Shown: positions 33,308 to 42,094, counted from the stretch's first letter. The stretch: 64,000 nucleotides of DNA from Chitinophagaceae bacterium (GCA_016719015.1 JADKAZ010000001.1:372001-436000), one strand, 5' to 3'. Notes: generated by a model from the letters alone, not told the origin. Program-made: numbers and translations.

Positions 33308-34456
33308 TTATTTTTTAATTCGCTGAATCGCTTCTTCGATTTTTTCTTCCGGGCTGCACAAACTTATTCTTATATATTTTTCACCGGCACTGCCGAATAT
33401 GCCACCAGGCGTAATAAATACATTTGCCCTATACAATACTTCATCGCTTAATGCATAGCCATCTTTATACTTCGACGGCACTCTAGCCCAAACGAACATA
33501 CCTGCTTGCATTTTTGAAAATTCGCAGCCGAGAAATTGTAACAACCCGAAAACCTTCTCCCTTCTTTTCCTGTAAACTGCATTCACCACATTATGCCATT
33601 CTTTTCCCAAACCCAATGCTTTTGCAGCGGCTAACTGAACGGGAAGAAACATACCGCTATCCATATTACTTTTAAACCGGAGTATTTCTTCAATTCTTTC
33701 TTTTGCCCCGCATAGCATACCCACTCTCCAGCCTGCCATATTATGACTTTTACTTAATGAGTTCAGTTCAATCACAATATCCTTTGCTCCATCAATGCTT
33801 AATAAGCTTACAGGGTTATCGTTCAGAATGAATGAATAAGGATTATCATGAATGATGAGGATGTCATGCTTTTTGCCAAAAAAAACTAACTTTTCAAACA
33901 ACTCTTTACCCGGTAATTGCCCGGTTGGCATTTGCGGATAATTTACAAACATCAGCTTAACTTTCTTCAAACCTTTTTTCCGGATTTTTTTAAAATCCGG
34001 TTCATAGTGGTTCTTCTCCTGCAATTTATACTCGACACATTTCCCTCCCGCAAGTTTAACTGCACTTCTATAGGTAGGGTAACCAGGATTTGGCACCAGT
34101 ACTTCATCGCCTTTATTCAAATAAGTCATGCAGATATGCATGATGCCTTCTTTACTTCCTATCAACGGCAATATTTCGGTGCCTGGATTCAACTCTACCT
34201 GGTACCATTGTTTATACCAATTGCTAATAGCTTTTCTTAAAACCGGTGAACCTTTGTAAGACTGATAAGTATGTACATTTGGCTTTCCACTTTCCTCCTG
34301 CAATACTTTTATTACGTCCGGATGTGGTGGGAGGTCGGGACTGCCTATACCCAGATTGATAATATCTTTCCCGGCCTTATTCAGTTCATCTATCTCCCGC
34401 AACTTTTGCGAGAAATAATATTCACCAATTCCTTCTAATCGTTTTGCTACCTGCAT
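33308..34456 (-). CDS. Class I/II PLP-dependent aminotransferase
   Basis: A 382-residue fold-type I aminotransferase. INLGIGSPDLPPHPDVI, YQSYKGSPVLRKAISNWY, VPNPGYPTYRSAV and the PLP-lysine region ELNSLSKSHNMAGWRVGM are visible. As first gene of the aromatic operon it probably transaminates prephenate or aryl pyruvates, but aspartate or LL-diaminopimelate aminotransferase activity is also possible. No prephenate dehydratase (pheA) gene is found next to it. No clear promoter was recognised in the 54 bases before the helicase terminator. Confidence 0.85.
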   Translation of the reverse strand: MQVAKRLEGIGEYYFSQKLREIDELNKAGKDIINLGIGSPDLPPHPDVIKVLQEESGKPNVHTYQSYKGSPVLRKAISNWYKQWYQVELNPGTEILPLIGSKEGIMHICMTYLNKGDEVLVPNPGYPTYRSAVKLAGGKCVEYKLQEKNHYEPDFKKIRKKGLKKVKLMFVNYPQMPTGQLPGKELFEKLVFFGKKHDILIIHDNPYSFILNDNPVSLLSIDGAKDIVIELNSLSKSHNMAGWRVGMLCGAKERIEEILRFKSNMDSGMFLPVQLAAAKALGLGKEWHNVVNAVYRKRREKVFGLLQFLGCEFSKMQAGMFVWARVPSKYKDGYALSDEVLYRANVFITPGGIFGSAGEKYIRISLCSPEEKIEEAIQRIKK

Positions 34457-34504
34457 AATCCATTTTTAGTTTCAGACCTAAAGCCCCTTAATGGGTTTGG
34501 GGGC

Positions 34505-34540
34505 AAACAAGAATCCCGGCCAAATGGGCCGGGATTCTTT
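34505..34540 (-). terminator. Terminator downstream of the DEAD-box helicase gene
   Basis: A long stem AGAATCCCGGCC with GGCCGGGATTCT (about 34510-34537); the core 34515-34533 is identical to the terminator at 23597-23615. It lies ~160 bases past the helicase stop, before the aromatic operon. The T-run is weak on both strands. Confidence 0.65.
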
Positions 34541-34698
34541 ATGTTGATTTTTAGTTGTTCTTAATCAGATTTCAACAAAAGCATTTCCGGCTTCTTTCCA
34601 AAAAAGAAGTAATAAAAATAATTGTCAAAATATGCCTTTGTAAACGTCATGTAACAAATGTAGTTTTTGCTTTTGTTAAATCCAACAACTATTTCAAT

Positions 34699-36378
34699 TT
34701 ATTTTCTGCCTCCACTCTCTGCATCATTCATCCTGATTTTGCGGCCCCGGTAATTTTTACCGTCAATGGCCTTTATCATTTTCTTTCCGGCCGATGGCTC
34801 AATCTCAATCCAGCTGGTCATTTCTTTCATATCGATACGGCCCAATACTTCTTTTTTTAAATCACTCATGTCAAGAATGAATTGTAAAAAACTGGCTTTA
34901 TAAAATCCATCCTTAGTACCCAGGTTTACAAACAGTCGTTGATAGTTTCCATCGCCGCCGAAACTTCTTCCTTTTGTATCTCTGTCTCTGGGCGAAGGCC
35001 TGTCACTTCTTTCCTGCCTGTCACCCCTTCTGTCGCTTCTTCTGTCTTCCGTTCTCAAATTCAGGTCGGCAGCATTTTCATAATACTTCAGAAAGCGATC
35101 AAACTCCAATGCAGCAACCCGCTGCATAATTTCTTCCTTATCAATTTCTGCAAACTTTTCTTTCAGGGTGGGAAGGTAGGTTTCATATTGACCGTGACTA
35201 ATATCAGCACTCAGCATTTTATCAATAAAATGGAAGAATTGCTTCCGGCAAACATCCTTACCGGTTGGTATATCCATTTTGTGAACCCTTGCATTTAAAA
35301 TTCTCTCGATTTGACGCAGCCGGTACGTTTCTTTAGGCGTTACGATCGATACACAAACGCCACTATTACCTGCACGGCCGGTTCGTCCGCTTCGATGCGT
35401 ATATACTTCTACATCATCTGGCAATTCATAATTAATTACATGGGTAATACCGGTTACATCAATACCTCTTGCTGCAACATCGGTAGCAATTAGTAACTGG
35501 ATGCTTCTGTCCCGAAACAATCCCATCACCTTATCCCTTTGTTGTTGTGTAAGGTCGCCGTGTATAGCATCAATATCATAGCCTTCTCTTGTCAAACGTT
35601 CAGCGATATCCTGGGTGTCAGCTTTAGTTCTGGCAAATACAATTCCGTAAATACCCGGATTGAAATCAATGATACGTTTCAACACTTCATACCTGTTATG
35701 GTGTTGTGTAGCATAATACTGGTGGTCAATATTAGCAGCGCCTGCATTAGTTTTTCCAATCGTAATTTCAAAAGGCTTATCCATATACCTTTTGCTCACT
35801 TGCCTTATTTCTGCTGGCATAGTTGCACTAAAAAGCCAGGTGCTTTGGCGGTTGGGTGTATTTTTAAGAATAAACTCAATATCTTCTTTAAAACCCATGT
35901 TCAGCATTTCATCGGCTTCATCAAGCACTACGTAATGTATTTTTTCAAGATTTATAGCCTTTCTTTCAATAAGGTCAATTAATCGTCCAGGCGTGGCAAC
36001 AACTATATGTGTCCCTTTCTTGAGATCCCTTATCTGCATCGAAATAGAAGTGCCCCCATAAACAGGTGTAATAACCAGGTGCCCTTTTTTATTCTTGAAA
36101 GTGTTCAGGTCATTAGTAATCTGTAAACACAGTTCCCGGGTAGGACAAACGATAAGGGCTTGTGGAAATTTATCGTCCTTATTGATTAATTGTAAAAGCG
36201 GTAGTCCAAAAGCAGCGGTTTTGCCAGTACCGGTTTGGGCCAACCCTATAAAGTCTTTGGTTCCCTGCAATAAGACCGGTATAGCTTTTTCTTGTATGGG
36301 TGTGGGTTCTGTAAATCCTAATACTTTAATAGAATTAAGGAGGCCTTCTTCAATGCCCAGCGATTCAAATGTGATCAC
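34699..36378 (-). CDS. DEAD-box ATP-dependent RNA helicase with DbpA-type C-terminal domain
   Basis: A 559-residue helicase that unwinds RNA, probably in ribosome assembly or RNA decay. Q motif TPIQEKAI, motif I AQTGTGKTAAFG, DEAD box VLDEADEML, SAT (LFSATMP) and motif VI HRSGRTGRAG are intact. A charged Arg/Asp-rich linker precedes the C-terminal DbpA RNA-binding domain, which ends in an Arg/Gly tail. The start is a GTG at 36378 (VITFESLG): the frame opens to 36444, but a TACCTTTG -7 element at 36402-36409 lies inside that extension. Confidence 0.9.
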   Translation of the reverse strand: MITFESLGIEEGLLNSIKVLGFTEPTPIQEKAIPVLLQGTKDFIGLAQTGTGKTAAFGLPLLQLINKDDKFPQALIVCPTRELCLQITNDLNTFKNKKGHLVITPVYGGTSISMQIRDLKKGTHIVVATPGRLIDLIERKAINLEKIHYVVLDEADEMLNMGFKEDIEFILKNTPNRQSTWLFSATMPAEIRQVSKRYMDKPFEITIGKTNAGAANIDHQYYATQHHNRYEVLKRIIDFNPGIYGIVFARTKADTQDIAERLTREGYDIDAIHGDLTQQQRDKVMGLFRDRSIQLLIATDVAARGIDVTGITHVINYELPDDVEVYTHRSGRTGRAGNSGVCVSIVTPKETYRLRQIERILNARVHKMDIPTGKDVCRKQFFHFIDKMLSADISHGQYETYLPTLKEKFAEIDKEEIMQRVAALEFDRFLKYYENAADLNLRTEDRRSDRRGDRQERSDRPSPRDRDTKGRSFGGDGNYQRLFVNLGTKDGFYKASFLQFILDMSDLKKEVLGRIDMKEMTSWIEIEPSAGKKMIKAIDGKNYRGRKIRMNDAESGGRK

Positions 36379-36401
36379 AGATAAAAAATTTGGTAAGGCG
36401 G

Positions 36402-36409
36402 CAAAGGTA
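36402..36409 (-). promoter_or_regulatory. -7 promoter element of the helicase gene
   Basis: TACCTTTG on the minus strand, 24 bases upstream of the GTG start at 36378. No -33 TTG at the usual distance. It decides against the longer ATG-initiated form. Confidence 0.55.
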
Positions 36410-36461
36410 GCTTTAAAAAGGGGAAAGGAGAATGTATTTTTCATTAAAAAGGGGGAAAATT

Positions 36462-36489
36462 AATAAGAAAGCCTCCCTTTGGGGGAGGC
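36462..36489 (-). terminator. Terminator of the small lipoprotein gene
   Basis: GCCTCCC (36471-36477) pairs with GGGAGGC (36483-36489); the minus strand continues TTTCTTATTAATTTT. It lies 46 bases past the stop. Confidence 0.6.
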
Positions 36490-36535
36490 CTCTAACGATT
36501 GCTTGCCTTATAAAAAGCTTTACAATTAATTTGTC

Positions 36536-36748
36536 TTACTTAGACTTAGTAGTGTCAGTAGTAACAGTTTTTTTCATTGTAGTATCACCAGGAGCTGTTA
36601 CAGTAGTGTCGTTGGTAGTAATTGTAGTTACTGTATCAGTACCAGCAACTTCAGTTTTAGTTGTGTCAGCACCTTCTTTCTTTTCAGAACTGTTGTTACA
36701 AGCTACTGCAAAAGAAGCGATAGCGATGATTGCTAAGAATTTTTTCAT
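36536..36748 (-). CDS. Small Thr/Asp-rich lipoprotein
   Basis: A 70-residue protein with a lipoprotein signal (MKKFLAIIAIASFAVACNNS; lipobox ending at Cys17). The mature 54 residues are dominated by Thr, Asp and Lys (for example TTITTNDTTVTAPGDTT). It probably sits in a membrane as an unstructured tether. The function is unknown; such short Thr-rich lipoproteins are common in Chitinophagaceae. It has its own terminator and is divergent from the sigma factor gene. Confidence 0.7.
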   Translation of the reverse strand: MKKFLAIIAIASFAVACNNSSEKKEGADTTKTEVAGTDTVTTITTNDTTVTAPGDTTMKKTVTTDTTKSK

Positions 36749-36882
36749 TTTTTGTTTTTTTGATAATTGTTGAAATATTTCGTTGTTAATACCGGGGAAA
36801 GAAAAAGGTAACCCATATTTTAAAATTTTTTTTAGATGGCTTAGGGTTACTATTTTTAAAATTCTGTATTAAATATAGGAAT

Positions 36883-37458
36883 GTGAAACCTCAGACCGAC
36901 GAAAAAGCATTATTGGAAGGATTAGCCAACAACGACAAAAAAGCTGTCGAAACCATATATAAAGACAATTTCAATATGGTTCAATCGCTGATAATCAACA
37001 ATAACGGATCTTCAGATGATGCTAAGGACATATTCCAGGAAACAATAATAGTTCTTTATGAAAAGGTGAGATCCGGGACTTTTGAGCTCAATTGCCAGAT
37101 CAAAACTTTTGTTTACTCAGTTTCCAGAAGACTGTGGCTCAAAAGATTGCAACAGCAAAACAGGTATTCGTCGCCCGGTGACAGTATGGAAAATGTGGTA
37201 GCTGTTGATGAAGATATTGAAGCTCATGAGCAACGCAATACCGAGTTTGAAATGATGGAAAAAGCCATCAACAACCTTGGCGAACCCTGCAAGAGTCTTT
37301 TAGAAGCCTATTACCTCCAAAAACTGAATATGCAGGTAATAGCCGCCAATTTTGGATATACAAATGCCGATAATGCGAAAAACCAGAAGTACAAGTGCCT
37401 GATGAGATTGAAAAAAATATTTTTTGCACATTATAAAAATGGGAACAGTGATGAATGA
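36883..37458 (+). CDS. ECF-type RNA polymerase sigma factor
   Basis: A 191-residue sigma-70 family protein. Region 2 spans about residues 25-90 (DDAKDIFQETIIVLYEKV, then IKTFVYSVSRRLWLKRLQ) and region 4 about 125-185 (LGEPCKSLLEAYYLQKLN, NMQVIAANFGYTNADNAKNQ). The linker is acidic. The start is a GTG at 36883, because the ATG two bases earlier meets a stop. Its end overlaps the start of the next gene by 8 bases, a strong sign of coupled translation with its likely partner, an anti-sigma-like membrane protease. Confidence 0.88.
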   Translation: MKPQTDEKALLEGLANNDKKAVETIYKDNFNMVQSLIINNNGSSDDAKDIFQETIIVLYEKVRSGTFELNCQIKTFVYSVSRRLWLKRLQQQNRYSSPGDSMENVVAVDEDIEAHEQRNTEFEMMEKAINNLGEPCKSLLEAYYLQKLNMQVIAANFGYTNADNAKNQKYKCLMRLKKIFFAHYKNGNSDE

Positions 37459-38566
37459 TACAAAACTTTTAGAAACAGTAGAAAGATATATCCGCGGTGA
37501 AATGAAACCGGATGAAAGACTGCATTTCGAAAACCTTCGCAAGACAAACGCAGAAATTGATCAGTTGGTAGTAGAACACACCCTGTTTTTACAACAATTG
37601 AACCATTATGGTGAACGTAAAAGCTTCAAGTCATCTCTTAATGATATTCATACAGACTTAACAGAGCAAGGTAAGATAGATTCTATGAGGCTAAAAGGCC
37701 GTTCTAAAGTGGTGTATTTATGGAAGAGATATAAAAGAGTGGCCACTATTGCGGCTTCTATAGCAGGCATTACCACCCTTACCATCAGTGCACTGGTTTG
37801 GATGCTGTCACCGAAACCAACAGATAATTTACAAGGTCTGAACCGTGAATTGGAAGGAATTAAAAAAGAACAGCAGAATCAAAAAGCGGTAGTTAATAAC
37901 CTTAAAGACCAGATTAATACAGATAAAAAAGCAGAGAGAAAATCCATCCAGTTTAAATCAGGTGGTACCGGCTTTTTAATCGATGGCAAAGGCTACCTTG
38001 TTACCAATGCTCACATTATCCGTAACTCAATAAATATAGCTGTCTTCAATAATAAAGGTGAAGAATTTAACGCTGTAGTGTTGAAAACGGATAATGTCAA
38101 AGACATAGCCATCCTTAAAATAGAAGATAAAGGTTATAAATCTATTGCATCGCTTCCCTACGGAATAAGTAAAACAGTAAGTGATGTGGCAGAGCCAATA
38201 TATACCCTGGGTTATCCCCGGAATGATATTGTTTACAGCGAAGGGTACCTGAGTGCCAGAACTGGTTTTAATGGTGATACACTCAGTTGCCAGTTAGGCA
38301 TTGCTGCTAACCGGGGTAACAGCGGTGGTCCCGTTTTTAACCATAACGGAGAAGTAATTGGTATCTTAAGCACTAAAGAAACAGAATCTGAAGGTGTGGC
38401 GTTTGCCATTCAATCAAAATACATTTTTGATGCCATTGACCAGTTGAAAAAAGATACTATTTATCAGTCATTAAAACTTTCGTCGAAGTCATCGGTTCGT
38501 GGAATGAACAAACAACAGCAGGTGCAGAAAATACAGGACTATGTGTTTATGGTAAAAGGCGACTAA
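37451..38566 (+). CDS. Membrane protein fusing an anti-sigma-like domain to a trypsin-like (HtrA-type) serine protease
   Basis: A 371-residue protein. Residues 1-70 resemble the cytoplasmic segment of Bacteroidota anti-sigma proteins (YIRGEMKPDERLHFENLRK). A basic stretch precedes a membrane helix at ~97-119, then a coiled coil at ~124-160 and a trypsin-like protease domain with TNAHII (His188), KDIAIL (Asp218) and GNSGGPV (Ser291). There is no PDZ domain. Predicted topology puts the protease in the periplasm and the sigma-binding part in the cytoplasm. The start at 37451 is inside the end of the sigma factor gene. Confidence 0.82.
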   Translation: MNDTKLLETVERYIRGEMKPDERLHFENLRKTNAEIDQLVVEHTLFLQQLNHYGERKSFKSSLNDIHTDLTEQGKIDSMRLKGRSKVVYLWKRYKRVATIAASIAGITTLTISALVWMLSPKPTDNLQGLNRELEGIKKEQQNQKAVVNNLKDQINTDKKAERKSIQFKSGGTGFLIDGKGYLVTNAHIIRNSINIAVFNNKGEEFNAVVLKTDNVKDIAILKIEDKGYKSIASLPYGISKTVSDVAEPIYTLGYPRNDIVYSEGYLSARTGFNGDTLSCQLGIAANRGNSGGPVFNHNGEVIGILSTKETESEGVAFAIQSKYIFDAIDQLKKDTIYQSLKLSSKSSVRGMNKQQQVQKIQDYVFMVKGD

Positions 38567-38615
38567 TCTTTAACTGGTTCAGGAAATAATTTCCTGCTAA
38601 TAAAACTTGGCTATC

Positions 38616-38640
38616 AGCTAAATGCAGGTAGCTTTTTTTA
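38616..38640 (+). terminator. Probable terminator after the membrane protease gene
   Basis: AGCTA (38616-38620) can pair with TAGCT (38629-38633), followed by a run of T. A second perfect inverted repeat, CAGGAAAT/ATTTCCTG, lies just upstream at 38580-38596. Confidence 0.5.
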
Positions 38641-38652
38641 TAGAGCAACTTA

Positions 38653-38741
38653 CTAAAGTGCCCACAGGCTCTCCGGATATTCTCCGTTCTTAATAAGCTG
38701 ATGAAGGCTTTGCTGCACAAAAGGCGCATCTTCCTTATACG
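38653..38741 (-). pseudogene. Out-of-frame C-terminal end of the nucleotidyltransferase
   Basis: In another minus-strand frame this stretch reads LWFGVTYKEDAPFVQQ and LHQLIKNGEYPESLWAL, then TAG at 38653-38655. WFGVTYKED is the expected C-terminal motif of the family, so this is the displaced end of the upstream gene. Confidence 0.75.
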
Positions 38742-39551
38742 TTACACCAAACCATAAAGAGTTGTAGGAATTACTTCGATCTTACCCCCCTCTTTAATAA
38801 ACTGGTCAGCTACAATTGGAATAAAAAATTCTGACTTTAACTCTTTACCATGCTGCTGTAAAAAGTTACTAAATAGTTTTTGCGTGTAAGAAAAAAAAGA
38901 AATATCAAAACACCAGAAATTCATAGAAACTCTTGTACGCTGTGAAAGCTCTTTTGGCTCTAACCCATCTTCACATATTATCGTATCGCCCTTCTTCGCA
39001 ATATTGATTCGTTCTGTAATAGTCGCCAGTTTACCTTCATTATCTAATCCGCAAATACCCCTGTTCACTGTTCCGTGTTCAGACAAAGTCCTCACCAAGT
39101 CATAACCTACGATAGCATAATTTTTCTCACTACAACCAACATTCAAAAAAGCGGCTGCATTTTCAAAAGCATTTTGCCCATAAAAATCGTCGGCATTAAT
39201 AACAGCAAACGGTTCTTTTACTGCATCCATTGCACAAAGTACTGCATGGGCTGTTCCCCATGGCTTGGTTCTTCCGGCGGGTATTTCAAACCCTGCTGTA
39301 AGTGAATTCAACTCCTGGTAAACATATTCAGTTTCAATCCTGTTTTTCAGTTTCGGCTCGAAAATAGTTTTAAAATTATCTGCAAATTCCTTGCGGATAA
39401 TAAATACGACTTTACCAAAGCCAGCACGGATAGCATCAAAAATGGAATAATCCATGATGGTTTCACCAGTGGGGCCAAAGCCCTCTACCTGCTTCATACT
39501 TCCATACCGTGAAGCCATACCGGCTGCTAATATTACAAGTGTAGGTTTCAT
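38742..39551 (-). CDS. Sugar-phosphate nucleotidyltransferase, C-terminus lost by frameshift
   Basis: A 269-residue frame with the nucleotidyltransferase fold: ILAAGMASRYGSMKQVEGFG (residues 7-26, nucleotide loop), GTAHAVLCAMDAV, VINADDFYG (metal-binding Asp) and VSMNFWCFD. It activates a sugar phosphate or similar compound; the substrate is not known. The frame ends early in IPTTLYGLV; the expected ending continues in another frame to 38653. A single missing base near 38749-38760 would account for it. The enzyme would lack about 30 residues. Confidence 0.8.
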   Translation of the reverse strand: MKPTLVILAAGMASRYGSMKQVEGFGPTGETIMDYSIFDAIRAGFGKVVFIIRKEFADNFKTIFEPKLKNRIETEYVYQELNSLTAGFEIPAGRTKPWGTAHAVLCAMDAVKEPFAVINADDFYGQNAFENAAAFLNVGCSEKNYAIVGYDLVRTLSEHGTVNRGICGLDNEGKLATITERINIAKKGDTIICEDGLEPKELSQRTRVSMNFWCFDISFFSYTQKLFSNFLQQHGKELKSEFFIPIVADQFIKEGGKIEVIPTTLYGLV

Positions 39552-39615
39552 ATTTAATTCTGAAATTGAAGGACGAAATTAAAGTAAATTCGTCAAGCCG
39601 GTATTGGTATTTTGT

Positions 39616-40506
39616 ATGAAGGATATTAAGCTTTCTGACATTTCAATTGACAAGTTATCTCTTCCATTACTTATTGACAAGGGAGTGGAAGTTGATGTGT
39701 TGCGACTGGATAAGATACACCCGGATATTAACGGCAATAAATGGTTCAAGCTTCGCTATTACCTGGAAGATGCAAAACTGCAACACAAGAAAACTATTGT
39801 GACGTATGGTGGTGCATGGTCGAATCACATCATAGCCACCGCCGCTGCCTGTAAGATCAGTGGCATCAAGTCTATTGGCATTATCCGTGGTGAAGAAACA
39901 GCCAATCTATCTCCCACTCTTATCAACGCAAAAGAGATGGGCATGCAATTATTTTTTACCACTAGGGATGAGTATAAGCATGGAAAAGTTCCAGCGCAAC
40001 TGAACCAAAACGGAAATTATTTTATCCCGGAGGGTGGTTATGGTATAAAAGGCGCAGAGGGAGCATCCACTATTTTAAATTATTGCGAAAAAGAATCCTA
40101 TTCTCATATCTGTTGTGCAGCAGGTACCGGCACTATGGCAGCAGGCTTAATCAAGGGCTCTGTATCATTCAACAGAATAATTGCCATTAGTGTACTGAAA
40201 AATAATTTTGACCTCGAAGAAGCTGTAACATCACTTACCGGAAAAGAAGCTAATAAGTTTCGGATTATACATGATTATCATTTTGGCGGGTACGCTAAAC
40301 ACAATCCTGAACTGTTATATTTTATGAATGATTTTTACAGGCAAACAAACATCCCTACCGATTTTGTATATACTGGTAAATTATTTTTTGCCGTCAACGA
40401 CCTTATGAACAAAAATTTCTTTACCCCCGGCAGCAAAGTATTAATTATTCACAGCGGAGGCTTACAAGGAAATGCTTCATTCAGTAACGGAACGTTAATA
40501 TTTTAG
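39616..40506 (+). CDS. PLP-dependent deaminase, ACC deaminase/D-cysteine desulfhydrase family
   Basis: A 296-residue fold-type II PLP enzyme. NGNKWFKLRYYLEDA carries the PLP lysine, YGGAWSNHIIATAAAC is the substrate-binding block, and AAGTGTMAAGLIKG binds the PLP phosphate. Members deaminate 1-aminocyclopropane-1-carboxylate or release sulphide from D-cysteine; for bacterial forms of this length D-cysteine desulfhydrase-like activity is more likely. The ATG at 39616 is preferred over a TTG at 39604. It is divergent from the nucleotidyltransferase gene. Confidence 0.82.
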   Translation: MKDIKLSDISIDKLSLPLLIDKGVEVDVLRLDKIHPDINGNKWFKLRYYLEDAKLQHKKTIVTYGGAWSNHIIATAAACKISGIKSIGIIRGEETANLSPTLINAKEMGMQLFFTTRDEYKHGKVPAQLNQNGNYFIPEGGYGIKGAEGASTILNYCEKESYSHICCAAGTGTMAAGLIKGSVSFNRIIAISVLKNNFDLEEAVTSLTGKEANKFRIIHDYHFGGYAKHNPELLYFMNDFYRQTNIPTDFVYTGKLFFAVNDLMNKNFFTPGSKVLIIHSGGLQGNASFSNGTLIF

Positions 40507-40577
40507 TTTTTTTGCCTTGCTACCCTATCTTTGTCAATACTAGTAACCGAATCCAATCCTAATCTCGTTCTGACAAT

Positions 40578-41279
40578 ATGAAAAGACTAATTTTTCTTCT
40601 TTCATTAATTACTGTTTTTGCAAACAATAACTTGCATTCACAGGATACCCTTCCGAATTTTTCATTGAAAAATGTAGGTAACAACAGAATCATTATTGGC
40701 TGGGTAAATAATTTTTCAAATATCCGCCAGATCAGCATTCAGCGTTCTGCTGATAGCCTTACAAATTATAAAACTATCCTCACAGTCGCTGACCCGACCA
40801 CTCCTCAAAACGGTTATGTAGATACGAAAGCTACTCACGGCAACATGTTTTACCGGATTTATATAATGCTGGAGAAAGGTGTCTTTCTTTTTAGTAGTGC
40901 CAGGAGGCCCATCTTTGACACAGCACGGAAAGCCGATCTTCCATTCAGGGTTGATGTAATACCATCTGTTGATTCAGTAGCTGGCCCAAAAGTAAACAAT
41001 AAGCCCAAGGTAAATGTGTTCACCCCTTCACTTTATGTCTTTACTCACCGGGACGGTTATGTTCGCATCAACCTGCCTGATGATGAAAAACCAAAAAAAT
41101 ATTCTATTAAATTTTTTGAAGAGGATGAAACGTTTCTTTTTGAGTTGAGAGAGATAAAAGAAAAGAATTTCAAAATTGATAAAACAAATTTTTATCATGC
41201 CGGCTGGTTCCGTTTTGAATTATATGAGGATGGGAAACTGATAGAGAAGCATAAATTTTATTTAGAGAAAGATTTTTAA
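40578..41279 (+). CDS. Secreted hypothetical protein with fibronectin-like N-terminal region
   Basis: A 233-residue protein with signal peptide MKRLIFLLSLITVFANNNLHS. Residues ~30-110 (IIIGWVNNFSNIRQISIQRS, GNMFYRIYIML) resemble the fibronectin type III-like modules of Bacteroidota surface proteins. The C-terminal half (YVFTHRDGYVRINLPDD, YSIKFFEEDETFLFELREI) is beta-rich and looks like a conserved but unnamed domain. There is no T9SS tail. A TATCTTTG box lies at 40526-40533. It is convergent with lipB, with a 4-base overlap. Confidence 0.65.
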   Translation: MKRLIFLLSLITVFANNNLHSQDTLPNFSLKNVGNNRIIIGWVNNFSNIRQISIQRSADSLTNYKTILTVADPTTPQNGYVDTKATHGNMFYRIYIMLEKGVFLFSSARRPIFDTARKADLPFRVDVIPSVDSVAGPKVNNKPKVNVFTPSLYVFTHRDGYVRINLPDDEKPKKYSIKFFEEDETFLFELREIKEKNFKIDKTNFYHAGWFRFELYEDGKLIEKHKFYLEKDF

Positions 41280-42013
41280 ACTATCACTGCGTCAAATACA
41301 ATTGCAAAATTCTTTTTTACCTTTTCTTTTACTTCTTGAAAATCCAGCTTACACCCTAATTCTTTCTCCAGTGAAGTGACTTGTTTATTAACGATACCAC
41401 AGGGAATGATGTAATTAAAATATGATAAATCCGTATTTACATTCAGTGCAAATCCATGCATGGTTATCCAGCGGCTGCACCGTACCCCAATGGCACATAT
41501 TTTTCTTTCCTTCCCGGGTATTCCAGGTTCAATCCAGACTCCCGTTTCACCAGCAGAACGTTCTCCTTTAATTCCTAGCTCTCCCAGCGTAAGAATAATT
41601 ACTTCTTCCAGGTTACGGAGATATTTTCCAATATCCGTATAGAATTTTTCAAGGTCCAGAATGGGGTAACCAACAAGCTGGCCGGGCCCGTGGAAAGTAA
41701 TATCACCACCGCGGTTAGTATTAAAAAACTGAATGTCATTTTCCCTTAATCCTTCATCATCAAGCAACACATTCTCTTTTTTACCACTTTTACCTAACGT
41801 GTAAACCAGCGGATGTTCTACAAATAATAGGTGGTGAGAAGTAACGACGGGAAAGTGGGAGTATTTAACTGAATCAGCACCTACTTTTGAAGGGTGACTA
41901 TATACATCAGATTTTATTTTTACATTCTCCTGCAATATTTTTTCCTGGTAATCCCATGCTGCCTGGTATTCCATTACTCCCAAATCCCTGAATTTAATTT
42001 GCTGCTTATCCAT
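41276..42013 (-). CDS. lipB: Octanoyl-[acyl carrier protein]-protein transferase
   Basis: A 245-residue enzyme that transfers octanoate from ACP to lipoyl domains. LFVEHPLVYTLGKSGKKENVL, NRGGDITFHGPGQLVGYPIL, KICAIGVR (catalytic Lys) and FNYIIPCGI (catalytic Cys) are visible. Near residues 35-55 there is an insertion (DVYSHPSKVGADSVKYSHFP) not present in the E. coli enzyme. A TAAATTTG element lies at 42023-42030. It is divergent from the rluD-family gene. Confidence 0.93.
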   Translation of the reverse strand: MDKQQIKFRDLGVMEYQAAWDYQEKILQENVKIKSDVYSHPSKVGADSVKYSHFPVVTSHHLLFVEHPLVYTLGKSGKKENVLLDDEGLRENDIQFFNTNRGGDITFHGPGQLVGYPILDLEKFYTDIGKYLRNLEEVIILTLGELGIKGERSAGETGVWIEPGIPGKERKICAIGVRCSRWITMHGFALNVNTDLSYFNYIIPCGIVNKQVTSLEKELGCKLDFQEVKEKVKKNFAIVFDAVIV

Positions 42014-42094
42014 AGTAGACTACAAATTTATATCAAAGAAACATAGCATATCGATTCAAAAAAATAAGTCCCGACACTAAAAGTTGTTTTGCCA

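Noticed and set aside
36536..36748. Small lipoprotein as an anti-sigma factor or toxin partner of the divergent ECF sigma gene
   Set aside because: It has an export lipobox and a Thr-rich disordered body, no sigma-binding pattern, and its own terminator; the coupled membrane protease is a better partner.
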